Shown here: positions 16,086-25,341 of the stretch, one piece after another | How the letters are laid out: every line of letters begins with the position of its first letter | How positions within the stretch are numbered: position 1 is the first letter of the stretch | NCBI RefSeq assembly: GCF_016406145.1 | Contig: NZ_CP066306.1 | Location: forward strand, 744,001 to 808,000 | Direction: 5' to 3' | DNA: 64,000 nt | Source: Pseudomonas putida | Lineage (GTDB): Bacteria; Pseudomonadota; Gammaproteobacteria; Pseudomonadales; Pseudomonadaceae | Program-made: the position numbers and the translations under genes | The notes under the pieces: generated by a model | What the model was told of the DNA's origin: nothing | The model's input: the letters and a program-made list of their open reading frames with translations, nothing else | The model's database searches: none

Positions 16086-16238
16086 AGCCGATCGTTGCCT
16101 GGCAACGACAAGCCGACACTAGTGCCTCGCCTGAAACACCACAATGGCTGGGAGTATCTTTGGGAAATGCCCTACAGGAAAGGGGTTAAATCTGATTATG
16201 ACCGTGACAGCGTGTTGCGAATTGGCAGGTTGCAGGCA

Positions 16239-16262
16239 CAAAAAAAGACGCCCGAGGGCGTC
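16239..16262 (-). terminator. rho-independent terminator of ssrA
   Basis: On the minus strand GACGCC-CTCG-GGCGTC is followed by eight T residues, starting 16 nt after the tmRNA CCA end. Confidence 0.9.
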
Positions 16263-16277
16263 TTCTTCTTTAGGATT

Positions 16278-16669
16278 TGGTGGAGCCGGGGGGATTTGAA
16301 CCCCCGTCCGCCAGTACTCCGCTGTCGGTACTACATGCTTAGCCGTGTCTATTGAGTTAATCCGCAGCCGCCCGACGGGCAGGGTGCTTTGGACGAGTTG
16401 GGTAAGTTTTAGTCGCTTTGCCCCCAACGTGCTACACGACGATCCTGTTCTGTATGACAATCATTTCGGGTTTACAGGCATCCCCTGATGATTGCTGGAG
16501 CCGAAGCTACCAGGAGAGCGGGCTCAGCTGCTTACGCAGCGAGAGCGTAACCCTCGTAGTTTTCGTCATTGGCAACTATAGAAAGTTGCAACAGTGGATT
16601 TACGAGTTCTGTTACCAACTCGGCATGCACCTAGAGTTTCGCTACCGGCGTCGAATCCTAATCGGCCCC
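16278..16669 (-). ncRNA. ssrA: transfer-messenger RNA (tmRNA)
   Basis: Rescues stalled ribosomes with SmpB and tags the nascent chain for proteolysis. The 5' end GGGGCCGATTAGGATTCGAC and the 3' tRNA-like end GGTTCAAATCCCCCCGGCTC plus CCA pair as the tRNA-like domain. The tag frame (16573 down to 16532) reads ANDENYEGYALAA followed by TAA, with the normal hydrophobic ALAA end. ssrA is a common integration site, and the accessory island lies on its 3' side, but a DUF6124-DUF3077 unit separates them. Its partner smpB is at 26285-26767. Confidence 0.97.
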
Positions 16670-16768
16670 ACACTCAGCTCTAGCTGACGTACCTTTCGGC
16701 ACGTGCTGCTGAGTATACGCCTTTGCGCGGGCGGCGTCGACAGCCGCTTCTTGCCGCCCGCTCAAAGC

Positions 16769-17062
16769 TTAGCTACCGCTGCCACCGGACGAGCCGCTGC
16801 CCTTGTCGGTTTTTTCCAGGCGTTCGAGCACTTTGGCGGAGATGGCAATGCATTCTTTGGTGTCGCCCGACGCCTGCGCGGCCTTGGCCTTGTCGACGTG
16901 TTCGGTGATGGCCTTGTCCAGGCCTTCGGAGGTGGCGCCGGCGGTGGCCATCTGGTCGTCGATCTTCTGCAGGTTGATAGTGCACAGGTCGTCAGCAGCG
17001 AACACCGGTGAAGCCAGGAGGGTAGCGGCCGCGAAGAGGGCCGAAAGCGCGGTACCTTTCAT
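16769..17062 (-). CDS. small exported protein of unknown function
   Basis: A 97-aa product with a clear signal peptide (MKGTALSALFAAATLLASPVFA, cleavage after AFA-like VFA), then a helical region with two cysteines and a G/S-rich tail. No known domain. GGAGAC lies upstream of the ATG. It is expected in the periplasm. It stands alone, 100 bp from the 5' end of ssrA. Confidence 0.75.
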   Translation of the reverse strand: MKGTALSALFAAATLLASPVFAADDLCTINLQKIDDQMATAGATSEGLDKAITEHVDKAKAAQASGDTKECIAISAKVLERLEKTDKGSGSSGGSGS

Positions 17063-17212
17063 GGGTGTCTCCTTGAAGGCCTCTGGAAGGTGGGCCTGTA
17101 AGGGTGGACTGTTGGGGTTTGCCGAGGGTTCAATCGCGGTGCTGGCTTGGCGACATGATGGTGTGCGGCGGGGTGTTGCCGCTGAGTGGGCCGCAGCGCG
17201 GCCCGGGTGGCA

Positions 17213-17461
17213 TCAGTGGGATTTGTTCAGCCCAAGCTCGATGTCGTCGATCAGCGCCTTGGCCATCTCGCTCAGGATGCGCGCCGCGCTACCGGCCTTG
17301 CGGTCGTTTTCCATTTCGGCTTCGGTGGTGAGGTGGCGGATGCAACCGAGCAGTACTGATAGCTGGCTGAAGGCGTGCTCGAAAGGCACGCCCGGTTGCA
17401 GGCGAAACAGGTCGAAGGTTTCCCTGCCGGCTGTAGTGACGTTTTTCAACGCGTCATTCAT
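17213..17461 (-). CDS. DUF3077 family protein, copy A
   Basis: An 82-aa protein of unknown function (FDLFRLQPGVPFEHAFSQLS, LLGCIRHLTTEAEMEN, ILSEMAKALIDDIELGL). Amino acids are identical to copy B. It starts 4 bp after the DUF6124 stop, so the two are co-translated. The pattern of a short beta/helix protein with an FxxxGVPxxxA core recurs in many Pseudomonas paralogues, but no activity is known to me. Confidence 0.8.
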   Translation of the reverse strand: MNDALKNVTTAGRETFDLFRLQPGVPFEHAFSQLSVLLGCIRHLTTEAEMENDRKAGSAARILSEMAKALIDDIELGLNKSH

Positions 17462-17465
17462 TGAA

Positions 17466-17735
17466 TCACCTCTGCCTTTGCGCGTTGTAGAGGCCAGTCA
17501 AGGCATGCTCGATCAGGGCTCTGGACGTCTCGCAGGCATGCTCGGCGTTGCTGAGCATGCTCAGGCCCGGCTCGCCGGCGTGGGTGCGGCAGTGTTCGTC
17601 GATGGTTTCGGCGACGCCGCGCAGCAGTGCGCTGGCGTGGGCCAGGGCATCTGGAGGGGGCATGTCGGTGTGGATGGAGAAGTACGGGTTGGTGAGAAGT
17701 TTGGAGCGGGGTGGGTCGGGTACGATTTTCTTCAT
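17466..17735 (-). CDS. DUF6124 family protein, copy A
   Basis: An 89-aa protein starting MKKIVPDPPRSKLL, with a helical remainder containing DEHCRTHAGEPGLSMLSNAEHA. The ATG at 17735 is chosen to match copy B; the frame is open further upstream through the leader. It differs from copy B at one residue (HASALL versus HASELL). Function unknown; forms a unit with DUF3077. Confidence 0.8.
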   Translation of the reverse strand: MKKIVPDPPRSKLLTNPYFSIHTDMPPPDALAHASALLRGVAETIDEHCRTHAGEPGLSMLSNAEHACETSRALIEHALTGLYNAQRQR

Positions 17736-17814
17736 GGTGCAGATCCCAGTTTGATTACTCAACAGGAGCTGCCTACGCGATCCTTTCTCACGGGATTGGG
17801 TGGCAGCCATGCGT

Positions 17815-17918
17815 GGGGTGAGAAACCGGTAAACATGGGAAATCCGGCCAGACCGAGGTCTGCCCACGCAGGGCCGCCATTACGAGGCTGCTGTCATGTT
17901 TACGGGGTTCTCACACCC
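17815..17918 (-). ncRNA. candidate structured leader RNA, copy A
   Basis: On the minus strand GTGAGAACCCCGTAAACATG pairs with CATGTTTACCGGTTTCTCAC over about 18 of 20 positions, enclosing a loop with a second hairpin (CAGACC / GGTCTG). It ends about 80 nt before the DUF6124 ATG and is followed by a GGCTGCCACCC box (complement near 17798). Confidence 0.6.
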
Positions 17919-18126
17919 TGTCGTTCGAAAACGACCCAGGGAAGTTAGCCCTGATGGTTGTGAGCAACAACAGCGAAACGGCAGCGGCGGTCGTAGGATA
18001 AATCCCAAAGCATTTAATCCAGAAGCATTTGGTTGCAGGTTAGGAAATGTCTTACGGGTGGAGGGCTTAGGTGAGGGCTGTGCCCTCGATCGCCGGCAAT
18101 TGGGCCGCAGAGCGGCCCGGGTGGCA

Positions 18127-18375
18127 TCAGTGGGATTTGTTCAGCCCAAGCTCGATGTCGTCGATCAGTGCCTTGGCCATCTCGCTCAGGATGCGCGCCG
18201 CGCTGCCGGCTTTGCGGTCGTTTTCCATTTCGGCTTCGGTGGTGAGGTGGCGGATGCAGCCGAGCAGTACTGACAGCTGGCTGAAGGCGTGCTCGAAAGG
18301 CACGCCCGGTTGCAGGCGAAATAGGTCGAAGGTTTCCCTGCCGGCGGTGGTGACGTTTTTCAATGCGTCGTTCAT
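18127..18375 (-). CDS. DUF3077 family protein, copy B
   Basis: Product identical to copy A at 17213-17461, at a 914-bp offset; nucleotide differences are silent. It lies 4 bp downstream of its DUF6124 partner. Identity at protein level suggests either a recent duplication or gene conversion. Confidence 0.8.
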   Translation of the reverse strand: MNDALKNVTTAGRETFDLFRLQPGVPFEHAFSQLSVLLGCIRHLTTEAEMENDRKAGSAARILSEMAKALIDDIELGLNKSH

Positions 18376-18379
18376 TGAA

Positions 18380-18649
18380 TCACCTCTGCCTTTGCGCGTT
18401 GTAGAGGCCAGTCAAGGCATGCTCGATCAGGGCTCTGGATGTTTCGCAGGCGTGCTCGGCGTTGCTGAGCATGCTCAGGCCCGGTTCGCCGGCGTGGGTG
18501 CGGCAGTGTTCGTCGATGGTTTCGGCGACGCCGCGCAGCAGTTCGCTGGCGTGGGCCAGGGCGTCTGGAGGGGGCATGTCGGTGTGGATGGAGAAGTACG
18601 GGTTGGTGAGGAGTTTGGAGCGGGGTGGGTCGGGTACGATTTTCTTCAT
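18380..18649 (-). CDS. DUF6124 family protein, copy B
   Basis: An 89-aa duplicate of the copy A protein with a single visible change (Glu for Ala in HASELL). Same leader hairpin and same downstream DUF3077 partner. No function is known. Confidence 0.8.
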   Translation of the reverse strand: MKKIVPDPPRSKLLTNPYFSIHTDMPPPDALAHASELLRGVAETIDEHCRTHAGEPGLSMLSNAEHACETSRALIEHALTGLYNAQRQR

Positions 18650-18724
18650 GGTGCAGATCCGATCGTGGCTGGATTTGAGCTGCCCTTCGTCTTCCTCTCA
18701 CAGAATAAGGTGGCAGCCGAACGC

Positions 18725-18828
18725 GGGGTGAGAGACCGGCAAAGATCGGCATAAGCCAGCCAGGCCGAAGCCTGCCCGCGTTGCGGCTGCCATAGCAGTA
18801 CTGCCGAAGTTTGCGGGCTCTCACACCC
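18725..18828 (-). ncRNA. candidate structured leader RNA, copy B
   Basis: The same position and 104-nt size as copy A. The arms GTGAGAGCCCGCAAAC...CGGCA and TGCCG...TTTGCCGGTCTCTCAC pair, and several pairs differ from copy A with both partners changed. The inner hairpin is CAGGC / GCCTG instead of CAGACC / GGTCTG. Confidence 0.6.
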
Positions 18829-18999
18829 AAATCGTCAAAGATGACGACCCAGGGAAGTTAGCCCTGATGGTTGTGAGCAACAACAGCGAAACGGCAGCGG
18901 CGGTCGTAGGATAAATCCCAAAGCATTTAATCCAGAAGCATTTGGTTGCAGGTTAGGAAATGTCTTACGGGTGGAGGGGGTAGGCGAGGGCTGCGCCCC

Positions 19000-19243
19000 G
19001 ATCGCCGGCAAGCCGGCTCCCACATGGATTGCGCCGGCTTTTAGAAATTGGGCAAGACGGTTGCTTACACAGGTAAAGCGCAGGCCTGAAGAACTGCGCG
19101 GTCGCGGTGGGAGCCGGCTTGCCGGCGATGGGCTGCGCAGCAGCCCCATAGCGGAGCTGTAATAGCCCGAGCGCGCTCGACGGGACCAGCGAGCATCTGG
19201 GGCCGCTTTGCAGCCCATCGCCGGCAAGCCGGCTCCCACAGGG
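19000..19243. repeat. cluster of three REP elements
   Basis: Units at 19000-19026, 19107-19132 (inverted) and 19214-19243 share ATCGCCGGCAAGCCGGCTCC, a palindromic REP type common in P. putida. The rest of 18976-19321 has no gene. Confidence 0.85.
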
Positions 19244-19321
19244 ATCGCGCCAGCTTTTAGAGGTTGAGCAAGACAGTTGCTACCACCGGGGGCAGCGCTT
19301 GCCGGCGAATCACCGGGCAGA

Positions 19322-22132
19322 TCAGAGGGTGCGTGGGCGGGTGACGCGATCCACCAGGTAGACCAGCCCGTGGTAATCGATTCCGCTGTGGCTGGACAAC
19401 CCGATCTCACAGGTCCGGCTGGTGGAAATCCCTTCACTGCAATACTGCACTGCGTCCTTCAGGCTGCGCAGTGAGTGGGCATTTAGCTCTGGTGTGGTAA
19501 AGCCCTTGTCACCGGCAAACCCGCAACAGTGAATCCCTTCCGGGATCACCACTTGCGTGCTGCAGCGCCGCGCCAGGTCGATCAGCGCCTGGCTTTCACC
19601 CAGGTGCTGGGTGCTGCAGGTCACGTGCACCGCCACCGGTTCGTTTTGTGGGGTGAACTCCAGCTTGTCCAGCAGGTGGGTGCGGATGAAGCGCACCGGG
19701 TCGTACAGGTCCAGGCGGGTGTCGCCCAGGTCCTGCACCAGGCGCAGGGTGCAGGGGCTGGTGTCGCAGTAGATGGGGTCGAGGCCGCCGCGGCTTGCGT
19801 GCAGCAGCGCGTTGATCAGCTCCTGGCGCTTGTGCTCCGCTTGCTCGGGGTAGCCTTTGGACGCGAACGGCTGCCCGCAGCACAGGCTGTCGGCGTTGCC
19901 GGGGAACACCACCTGGTAACCGGCCTTTTCCAGCAGGGCGCGGGTCTTGTCCATTAGTGAGCTTTGCTCGCGGTCGGCATAGGCCGGGCCCATCACCCGT
20001 GACACGCAAGCCGCCAGGTACACCACCCGTGGCCGGGCATCGTTGCTCGCTGGGCCGAAATCGATGCTGCGCAACGGCTGCGGCATGGCGGGGGACCATT
20101 GCGGCAGGCGGCCGTTGCTGGCCTTGCTCAACGACGCACTCAGGCGGCCCAGGCGCGGGGCGCCGAGCAGCTTGCGGGCGGTGTTGGCGGCGGTCAGGGT
20201 CAGGCGGGCGCCGCCCAGTGCAGTAGAGAAGTGCTCGGCCAGCCAGTCGGCGGTCTTTGCATGCTCGGCGGCCTGGCTGCGCAACTTCTTCACCAGCTCG
20301 CCGGTATTGATGCCCACCGGGCAGCGCTGGGCGCACAGGCCGGTGGCGGCGCAGGTGTCGATGCCTTGGTACTGGTAAGTCTGCAGCAGTGCGCGGGTAT
20401 CGATGCCGGCGCGTTTTTTCGCCTGAATGTCACGCCACATGACGATGCGCTGGCGTGGGCTGAGGGTCAGGCCTTTGGAGGGGCAGACCGGCTCGCAGAA
20501 GCCGCACTCGATGCATTTGTCGACGATCTCGTCGGCGGCAGGCAGCGGCTTGAGGTTTTTCAGGTGAATGTCCGGGTCTTCGCTCAACACCACGTCGGGG
20601 TTGAGGATGCCGTTGGGGTCGAGCAGGCGCTTGAGCGTCCACATCAGCTGATAGGCGTCATGCCCCCATTCCAGCTCCACGAACGGCGCCATGTTGCGGC
20701 CGGTGCCGTGCTCGGCCTTGAGCGAGCCGCCGAACTCCACGGCCACCAGTTGCGCCACGTCATCCATGAAAGCCTGGTAGCGCGCGACTTCTTGCGCGCT
20801 GTTGAAACCCTGGGTGAAGACAAAGTGCAGGTTGCCCTCCAGCGCATGGCCGAAAATGATCGCTTCGTCGTAGTGGTGCTTGTCGAACAGCTGGATCAGG
20901 CGATTGACGCCTTCGGCCAGTTGCTCGACGGGGAAGGTGACGTCTTCGATGATCACCGTGGTGCCGGTCTGGCGCACGGCGCCGACGGCGGGGAAGGTGT
21001 CCTTGCGGATCTTCCACAGCTGGTTGTACACCGCCGGGTCTTCGCTGAAGTCGACTTTCTGTTCCAGCGGGTATTCGGCGATAGAGGCCATGACCTGTTG
21101 TAGTTGTTCGTGCAGCAGGCTCTGGCTGGCAGCCCGGGACTCGATCAGCAGCGCGCAGGCATTGCCCGACAGGCCTTTTACCCACAGCGGCATGCCCGGC
21201 ATGTTTTGCACCGAACGCAGGCTGCGGCGGTCGAGCAGCTCCACGGCGGACACCGGCTGGCGCTTGAGCACGGTCACCGCGCGGCAGCAGCTTTCCACGC
21301 TGGGGAACACCAGCAGCGCGCTGGCCTTGTGCGGGTGATCGGGCACGGTGTTGTAGGTGACGGCGCTGATGAAGCCCAGCGTACCTTCAGACCCAACCAG
21401 CAAATGCTGGAGGATATCCAGGGGCTTGTCGTAATCCACCAGGGCGTTGAGCGACAAGCCGGTGGTGTTCTTCAGCCGGTACTTGTGCCGGATGCGCTCT
21501 GCCAGTGCGGTGTTGGCGCGGGTTTCGCGGCCAAGCCGGGCCAGCGCTTCGAGCAGGTCGGCGTGGCTGCTTTCAAAGGCGGCAACGCTGCCCGGGTCTT
21601 CGCTGTCCAGGCGCGTGCCGTCAGCCAGCACCAGGCGCAGGCCGGCCAGGGTGTGGTAGGTGTTCTGTGCGGTGCCGCAGCACATGCCGCTGGCGTTGTT
21701 GGCAACGATGCCGCCGATCTTGCAGGCATTGATCGAGGCCGGGTCCGGGCCGATCTTGCGCCCGTAAGGGGCCAGCCAGGCGTTGGCCTGGGCACCGATA
21801 ACCCCGGGTTGCAGGCGGATCTGTTCGCCCTGGCCACGGATCTCCTTGTTGCCCCAGTTATCGCCGAGCACGATCAGCACTGAGTCACTGATAGCCTGGC
21901 CGGACAGGCTGGTGCCCGCGGCGCGGAAGGTCACCGGCACGCGTTCGCGCTGGGCCAGTTGCAGCAGCCCGACCACTTCGTCTTCCGACTCCACGCGCAC
22001 GACCAGCTTGGGGATCAGCCGGTAGAAACTGGCGTCGGTGCCAAAGGCCAGGGTGGACGTGGCGTCGTCGAAACGGCGATCGGCGGGTATCAGGCGCTCG
22101 GCATCACGCAGGAATGCGGCGGGCAGGCTCAT
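19322..22132 (-). CDS. FAD-linked oxidase with Fe-S domains, D-lactate dehydrogenase type
   Basis: A 936-aa membrane-associated dehydrogenase. The N-terminal PCMH-type FAD-binding domain (RAAGTSLSGQAISDSVLI, IGGIVANNASGMCCG) is followed by the FAD-oxidase C-terminal domain, then two 4Fe-4S motifs (CIECGFCEPVCP near 535 and CAATGLCAQRCP near 595) and a CCG-rich domain (CCGQPF, CCGFAG) as in GlcF/LldE-like subunits. It is therefore a fused flavin/iron-sulfur oxidase passing electrons to quinone. It is last in the lldP-lldD unit with 73 bp between genes, so D-lactate is the likely substrate; other D-2-hydroxy acids are possible. GAGGAG precedes the ATG. Confidence 0.9.
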   Translation of the reverse strand: MSLPAAFLRDAERLIPADRRFDDATSTLAFGTDASFYRLIPKLVVRVESEDEVVGLLQLAQRERVPVTFRAAGTSLSGQAISDSVLIVLGDNWGNKEIRGQGEQIRLQPGVIGAQANAWLAPYGRKIGPDPASINACKIGGIVANNASGMCCGTAQNTYHTLAGLRLVLADGTRLDSEDPGSVAAFESSHADLLEALARLGRETRANTALAERIRHKYRLKNTTGLSLNALVDYDKPLDILQHLLVGSEGTLGFISAVTYNTVPDHPHKASALLVFPSVESCCRAVTVLKRQPVSAVELLDRRSLRSVQNMPGMPLWVKGLSGNACALLIESRAASQSLLHEQLQQVMASIAEYPLEQKVDFSEDPAVYNQLWKIRKDTFPAVGAVRQTGTTVIIEDVTFPVEQLAEGVNRLIQLFDKHHYDEAIIFGHALEGNLHFVFTQGFNSAQEVARYQAFMDDVAQLVAVEFGGSLKAEHGTGRNMAPFVELEWGHDAYQLMWTLKRLLDPNGILNPDVVLSEDPDIHLKNLKPLPAADEIVDKCIECGFCEPVCPSKGLTLSPRQRIVMWRDIQAKKRAGIDTRALLQTYQYQGIDTCAATGLCAQRCPVGINTGELVKKLRSQAAEHAKTADWLAEHFSTALGGARLTLTAANTARKLLGAPRLGRLSASLSKASNGRLPQWSPAMPQPLRSIDFGPASNDARPRVVYLAACVSRVMGPAYADREQSSLMDKTRALLEKAGYQVVFPGNADSLCCGQPFASKGYPEQAEHKRQELINALLHASRGGLDPIYCDTSPCTLRLVQDLGDTRLDLYDPVRFIRTHLLDKLEFTPQNEPVAVHVTCSTQHLGESQALIDLARRCSTQVVIPEGIHCCGFAGDKGFTTPELNAHSLRSLKDAVQYCSEGISTSRTCEIGLSSHSGIDYHGLVYLVDRVTRPRTL

Positions 22133-22205
22133 GCTATCTCCTCACCGGGCCACGGCGTCTGGCGCGCCGCATGCCCGGTCATACAGGCGGTGTTTTTGCA
22201 GGCGC

Positions 22206-23351
22206 TCAAGCGCCCAGTTCGCGTACCAGCGAGTCGCGGCTGATCTCGCTGATCGCCTTGGCGCCCGTGAGCACCATGGCTACGCGCATTTCCTTTTCGA
22301 ACAGTTCGAGCAGGTTCTTCACCCCGGCCTGGCCATGCACGGCTAGGGCCCAGAGGAAGGCGCGACCGATGAGCACGGTGTCTGCGCCCAGGGCGATCAT
22401 GCGCACTACATCGAGGCCGCTGCGGATGCCGGAGTCGGCGAGGATTTTCAGGTCGCCTTTCACTGCGTCGGCGATCGCCGGCAACGCACGGGCGCTGGAC
22501 AGCACGCCGTCGAGCTGGCGGCCGCCGTGGTTGGAGACGACGATGCCGTCGGCACCGAACTTGACCGCGTCACGTGCGTCGTCGGCGTCGAGGATGCCTT
22601 TGATGATCATCGGGCCGTCCCAGAACTCGCGGATCCATTCCAGGTCCTTCCACGAAATCGACGGGTCGAAGTTGCTACCCAGCCAGCCGATGTAGTCGGC
22701 AAGGCCGGTGGGGTTGCCGCGGTATTTGGAAATGTTGCCCAGGTCGTGCGGGCGGCCCATCACGCCAACGTCCCAGGCCCATTCGGGGTGGGTCATGGCC
22801 TGCAACACGCGGCGCATTGGCCCGTTGGCACCGCTCATGCCGGAGTGGGCATCACGGTAACGGGCACCTGGCACCGGCATGTCGACGGTGAACACCAGGG
22901 TTTTGACCCCGGCGGCCTTGGCCCGCTCCAGCGCGTTGCGCATGAAACCGCGGTCTTTGAGCACATACAACTGGAACCACATCGGCCGGTCGATGGCTGG
23001 CGCCACTTCTTCGATCGGGCAGACCGACACGGTAGACATGGTGAAGGGGATGCCATGGGCGGCTGCCGCACGTGCTGCCTGCACTTCGCCGCGGCGGGCA
23101 TACATACCGGTGAGGCCGACCGGGGCCAGGGCCACGGGCATGCTCAAGGTTTCGTCGAACAGCCGGGTTTCCAGGCTCAGCTCGGACATGTTCTTCAGCA
23201 CCCGCTGGCGCAGGGCAATGCCGGCCAGGTCCGAGACGTTGTGGCGCAGGGTGTGCTCTGCGTACGCGCCGCCGTCGGCATAGTGGAAGAGGAAAGGGGG
23301 CAGCTTGCGTTGGGCCGCGGCGCGATAGTCGGTGGAGGCGGAAATGATCAT
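22206..23351 (-). CDS. lldD: L-lactate dehydrogenase (FMN, quinone-linked)
   Basis: Oxidises L-lactate to pyruvate, feeding the respiratory chain. The 381-aa product is a full-length alpha-hydroxyacid oxidase family TIM barrel: [18 protein letters not shown] (FMN-binding), [10 protein letters not shown], and the active-site block [14 protein letters not shown] containing the catalytic His, then [19 protein letters not shown]. It lies 63 bp downstream of lldP in the lactate operon and is presumably controlled by LldR through the operator upstream of lldP. Confidence 0.97.
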   Translation of the reverse strand: MIISASTDYRAAAQRKLPPFLFHYADGGAYAEHTLRHNVSDLAGIALRQRVLKNMSELSLETRLFDETLSMPVALAPVGLTGMYARRGEVQAARAAAAHGIPFTMSTVSVCPIEEVAPAIDRPMWFQLYVLKDRGFMRNALERAKAAGVKTLVFTVDMPVPGARYRDAHSGMSGANGPMRRVLQAMTHPEWAWDVGVMGRPHDLGNISKYRGNPTGLADYIGWLGSNFDPSISWKDLEWIREFWDGPMIIKGILDADDARDAVKFGADGIVVSNHGGRQLDGVLSSARALPAIADAVKGDLKILADSGIRSGLDVVRMIALGADTVLIGRAFLWALAVHGQAGVKNLLELFEKEMRVAMVLTGAKAISEISRDSLVRELGA

Positions 23352-23414
23352 GGATTCTCGCAGCGTGGGTTGAAGGAGATGCCGGGCGCTCGGTGGCGCC
23401 CGGCCCCTTTCACT

Positions 23415-25085
23415 TTAGTGATGGACCAGCATGCCGGTCAGCCAGTAGGCCTGAACCAAGGTGATCAGGCCGACGATGGTGGCGAAGAACAGGCTGTGCT
23501 TGACGGTGAAGCGGAACAGGTCGGACTCCTTGCCGACCAGGCCGGTGGCTGCGCAGGCCACGGCGATCGACTGCGGCGAGATCATCTTGCCGGTCACGCC
23601 GCCGCTGGTGTTGGCCGCTACCAGCAGGGTGTCGCTGACCCCGATCTGGTGGGCGGTGGTGGCCTGCAGCGAACCGAACAGGGCATTGGACGAGGTGTCG
23701 GAGCCTGTGAGGAACACACCCAGCCAGCCCAGGAACGGCGAGAAGAACGGGAACGCGGCGCCGGTGCCGGCCAGTACCAGGGCCATGGTCGAAGACATGC
23801 CCGAATAGTTGGTGACGAAGGCGAAAGCTAGAACCATACCGATCGACAGGATCGGCCAGCGCAGTTCCCAGAAGGTTTCCTTGAAAGTGGTAAGACCAGT
23901 TTTGAAGTTGATCTTCAATACGGCCATGGAGATCAGCGCGGACAGGAAGATCGCCGTACCGGTGGCGGAGATCGGGTCGAGCTTGAACACCGCTGGCATG
24001 GCGGTCGGCGCGGCGACGATCGGCGCGGTCTTGATCACCAGTTGGTCGAGGTGCGGGATGGCGAAGTTGAACACGAAGTTGTACATCGCACCGCCCGGGG
24101 CGAATGCCGCCTTGAACGGTTTCAGGGTCCAGATGGTGACCAGTACGGTGAGGATCAGGAACGGCGACCAGGCCTTGAAGATTTCACCGAAGCTGTAAGG
24201 GCTTGGCTGGCTGCCGCCGCTGCTGACCACGGCGGCACCGACGCTACCTTTGGCTTCGGCGAACGAGCGCTTGGGCTGCCAGACCTTCAGGAACAGGGTC
24301 AGGGCGACAAGGCTGGCCAGGGCCGAGGTGATGTCCGGCAGTTCCGGGCCGATGAAGTTGGAGGTGAAGTACTGGGTAACGGCGAAGCTCAGACCGGCCA
24401 CCAGGGCTGCAGGCCAGGTTTCTTTGACGCCGCGCAGGCCGTCCATCATGAATACCAGCCAGAACGGCACGAACAACGACAGCAGAGGCAGCTGGCGGCC
24501 GGTCATGGCGCCGATGTGGAAGGCGTCGATGCCCGTGACCTGGCCGGCGACGATGATCGGGATGCCCAGGGCGCCGAACGCCACGGGGGCGGTGTTGGCT
24601 ATCAGGCACAGGCCGGCAGCGTACAGCGGGTTGAAGCCCAGGCCCACCAGCAGCGCGGCAGTGATTGCCACTGGTGCGCCGAAGCCGGCCGCGCCTTCGA
24701 GGAAGGCACCGAAGCAGAAGCCGATCAGCAGCACCTGCAGGCGCTGGTCGTCGGTGATCGACAGTACCGAGCTGCGGATCACCTCGAACTGGCCGCTCTT
24801 GACCGTGAGTTTGTACAGGAACACCGCGGCTACGATGATCCAGGCGATTGGCCAGAGGCCGTAGAGGAAGCCATAGCCCGCGGCAGCAAGGGCCATGTCG
24901 ACCGGCATCTGGAAGGCGAAGATCGCCACCAGCATCGATAATCCAAGGGTAATGCTGCCGGCGACGTGGCCTTTGAGGCGGAACACGGCGAGGGCCAGGA
25001 AGAAGAACACGATGGGTATGACCGCCGCCAGTGCGGACAGGCCAAGACTACCAAGCGGGGAATAGAGTTGTTGCCAGGTTTGCAT
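23415..25085 (-). CDS. lldP: L-lactate permease
   Basis: Inner-membrane proton symporter for lactate (LctP family), 556 aa with about 12-14 hydrophobic segments. Family blocks are evident: [39 protein letters not shown] and the C-terminal [14 protein letters not shown]. First gene of the lactate operon; the LldR-type operator lies 46-62 bp upstream of its start codon. Confidence 0.97.
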   Translation of the reverse strand: MQTWQQLYSPLGSLGLSALAAVIPIVFFFLALAVFRLKGHVAGSITLGLSMLVAIFAFQMPVDMALAAAGYGFLYGLWPIAWIIVAAVFLYKLTVKSGQFEVIRSSVLSITDDQRLQVLLIGFCFGAFLEGAAGFGAPVAITAALLVGLGFNPLYAAGLCLIANTAPVAFGALGIPIIVAGQVTGIDAFHIGAMTGRQLPLLSLFVPFWLVFMMDGLRGVKETWPAALVAGLSFAVTQYFTSNFIGPELPDITSALASLVALTLFLKVWQPKRSFAEAKGSVGAAVVSSGGSQPSPYSFGEIFKAWSPFLILTVLVTIWTLKPFKAAFAPGGAMYNFVFNFAIPHLDQLVIKTAPIVAAPTAMPAVFKLDPISATGTAIFLSALISMAVLKINFKTGLTTFKETFWELRWPILSIGMVLAFAFVTNYSGMSSTMALVLAGTGAAFPFFSPFLGWLGVFLTGSDTSSNALFGSLQATTAHQIGVSDTLLVAANTSGGVTGKMISPQSIAVACAATGLVGKESDLFRFTVKHSLFFATIVGLITLVQAYWLTGMLVHH

Positions 25086-25130
25086 ATGGGGTAGCCCCTA
25101 ATTGTTGTTGGTCAGGCACTGGCATTGGAT

Positions 25131-25147
25131 AATTGGTAAGACCAATT
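25131..25147. promoter_or_regulatory. LldR operator
   Basis: The perfect palindrome AATTGGT-AAG-ACCAATT matches the TGGTnnnACCA core known for LldR/PdhR-type GntR regulators. It stands in the divergent lldP/lldR intergenic region and can control both. Confidence 0.85.
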
Positions 25148-25341
25148 TACAATGGCTGGACGCTAGGTTAAAAGCGCTGTCATGGGTGTGTCAATTTGTC
25201 CCGTGCAAAACTTTGGTCGTGTGCCGATGAGCGGGCGGCTGATGGCATGGGAAAAACGTCGGCTGGTGGGTGTCGGCGTGGCGTGGATCGGCGAGAATAG
25301 ACGCCCCCTGAACTTTGCCGGGGGTTTGTGGAGAGCATGTG

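Larger units (their letters stand above)
17187..19012. repeat. 914-bp tandem duplication carrying DUF6124-DUF3077
   Basis: Copy A is 17187-18100 and copy B 18101 to about 19012. Genes, leader hairpin and the conserved block around 17936-18063 / 18849-18976 recur at a constant offset of 913-914 bp with few differences inside the genes and more in the leaders. The right edge of each unit is the REP core GATCGCCGGCAA; at the A/B junction the REP is cut short, suggesting a REP-associated duplication. Confidence 0.88.

Noticed and set aside
16278..16300. tmRNA 3' end as the attachment site of the island
   Set aside because: ssrA is a frequent target, but no second copy of its 3' end was found near 1800 or in the island, and a DUF6124-DUF3077 unit lies between.
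19000..19243. Spaced repeats that might suggest a CRISPR array
   Set aside because: Only three units, alternating orientation and palindromic REP core; no cas genes.
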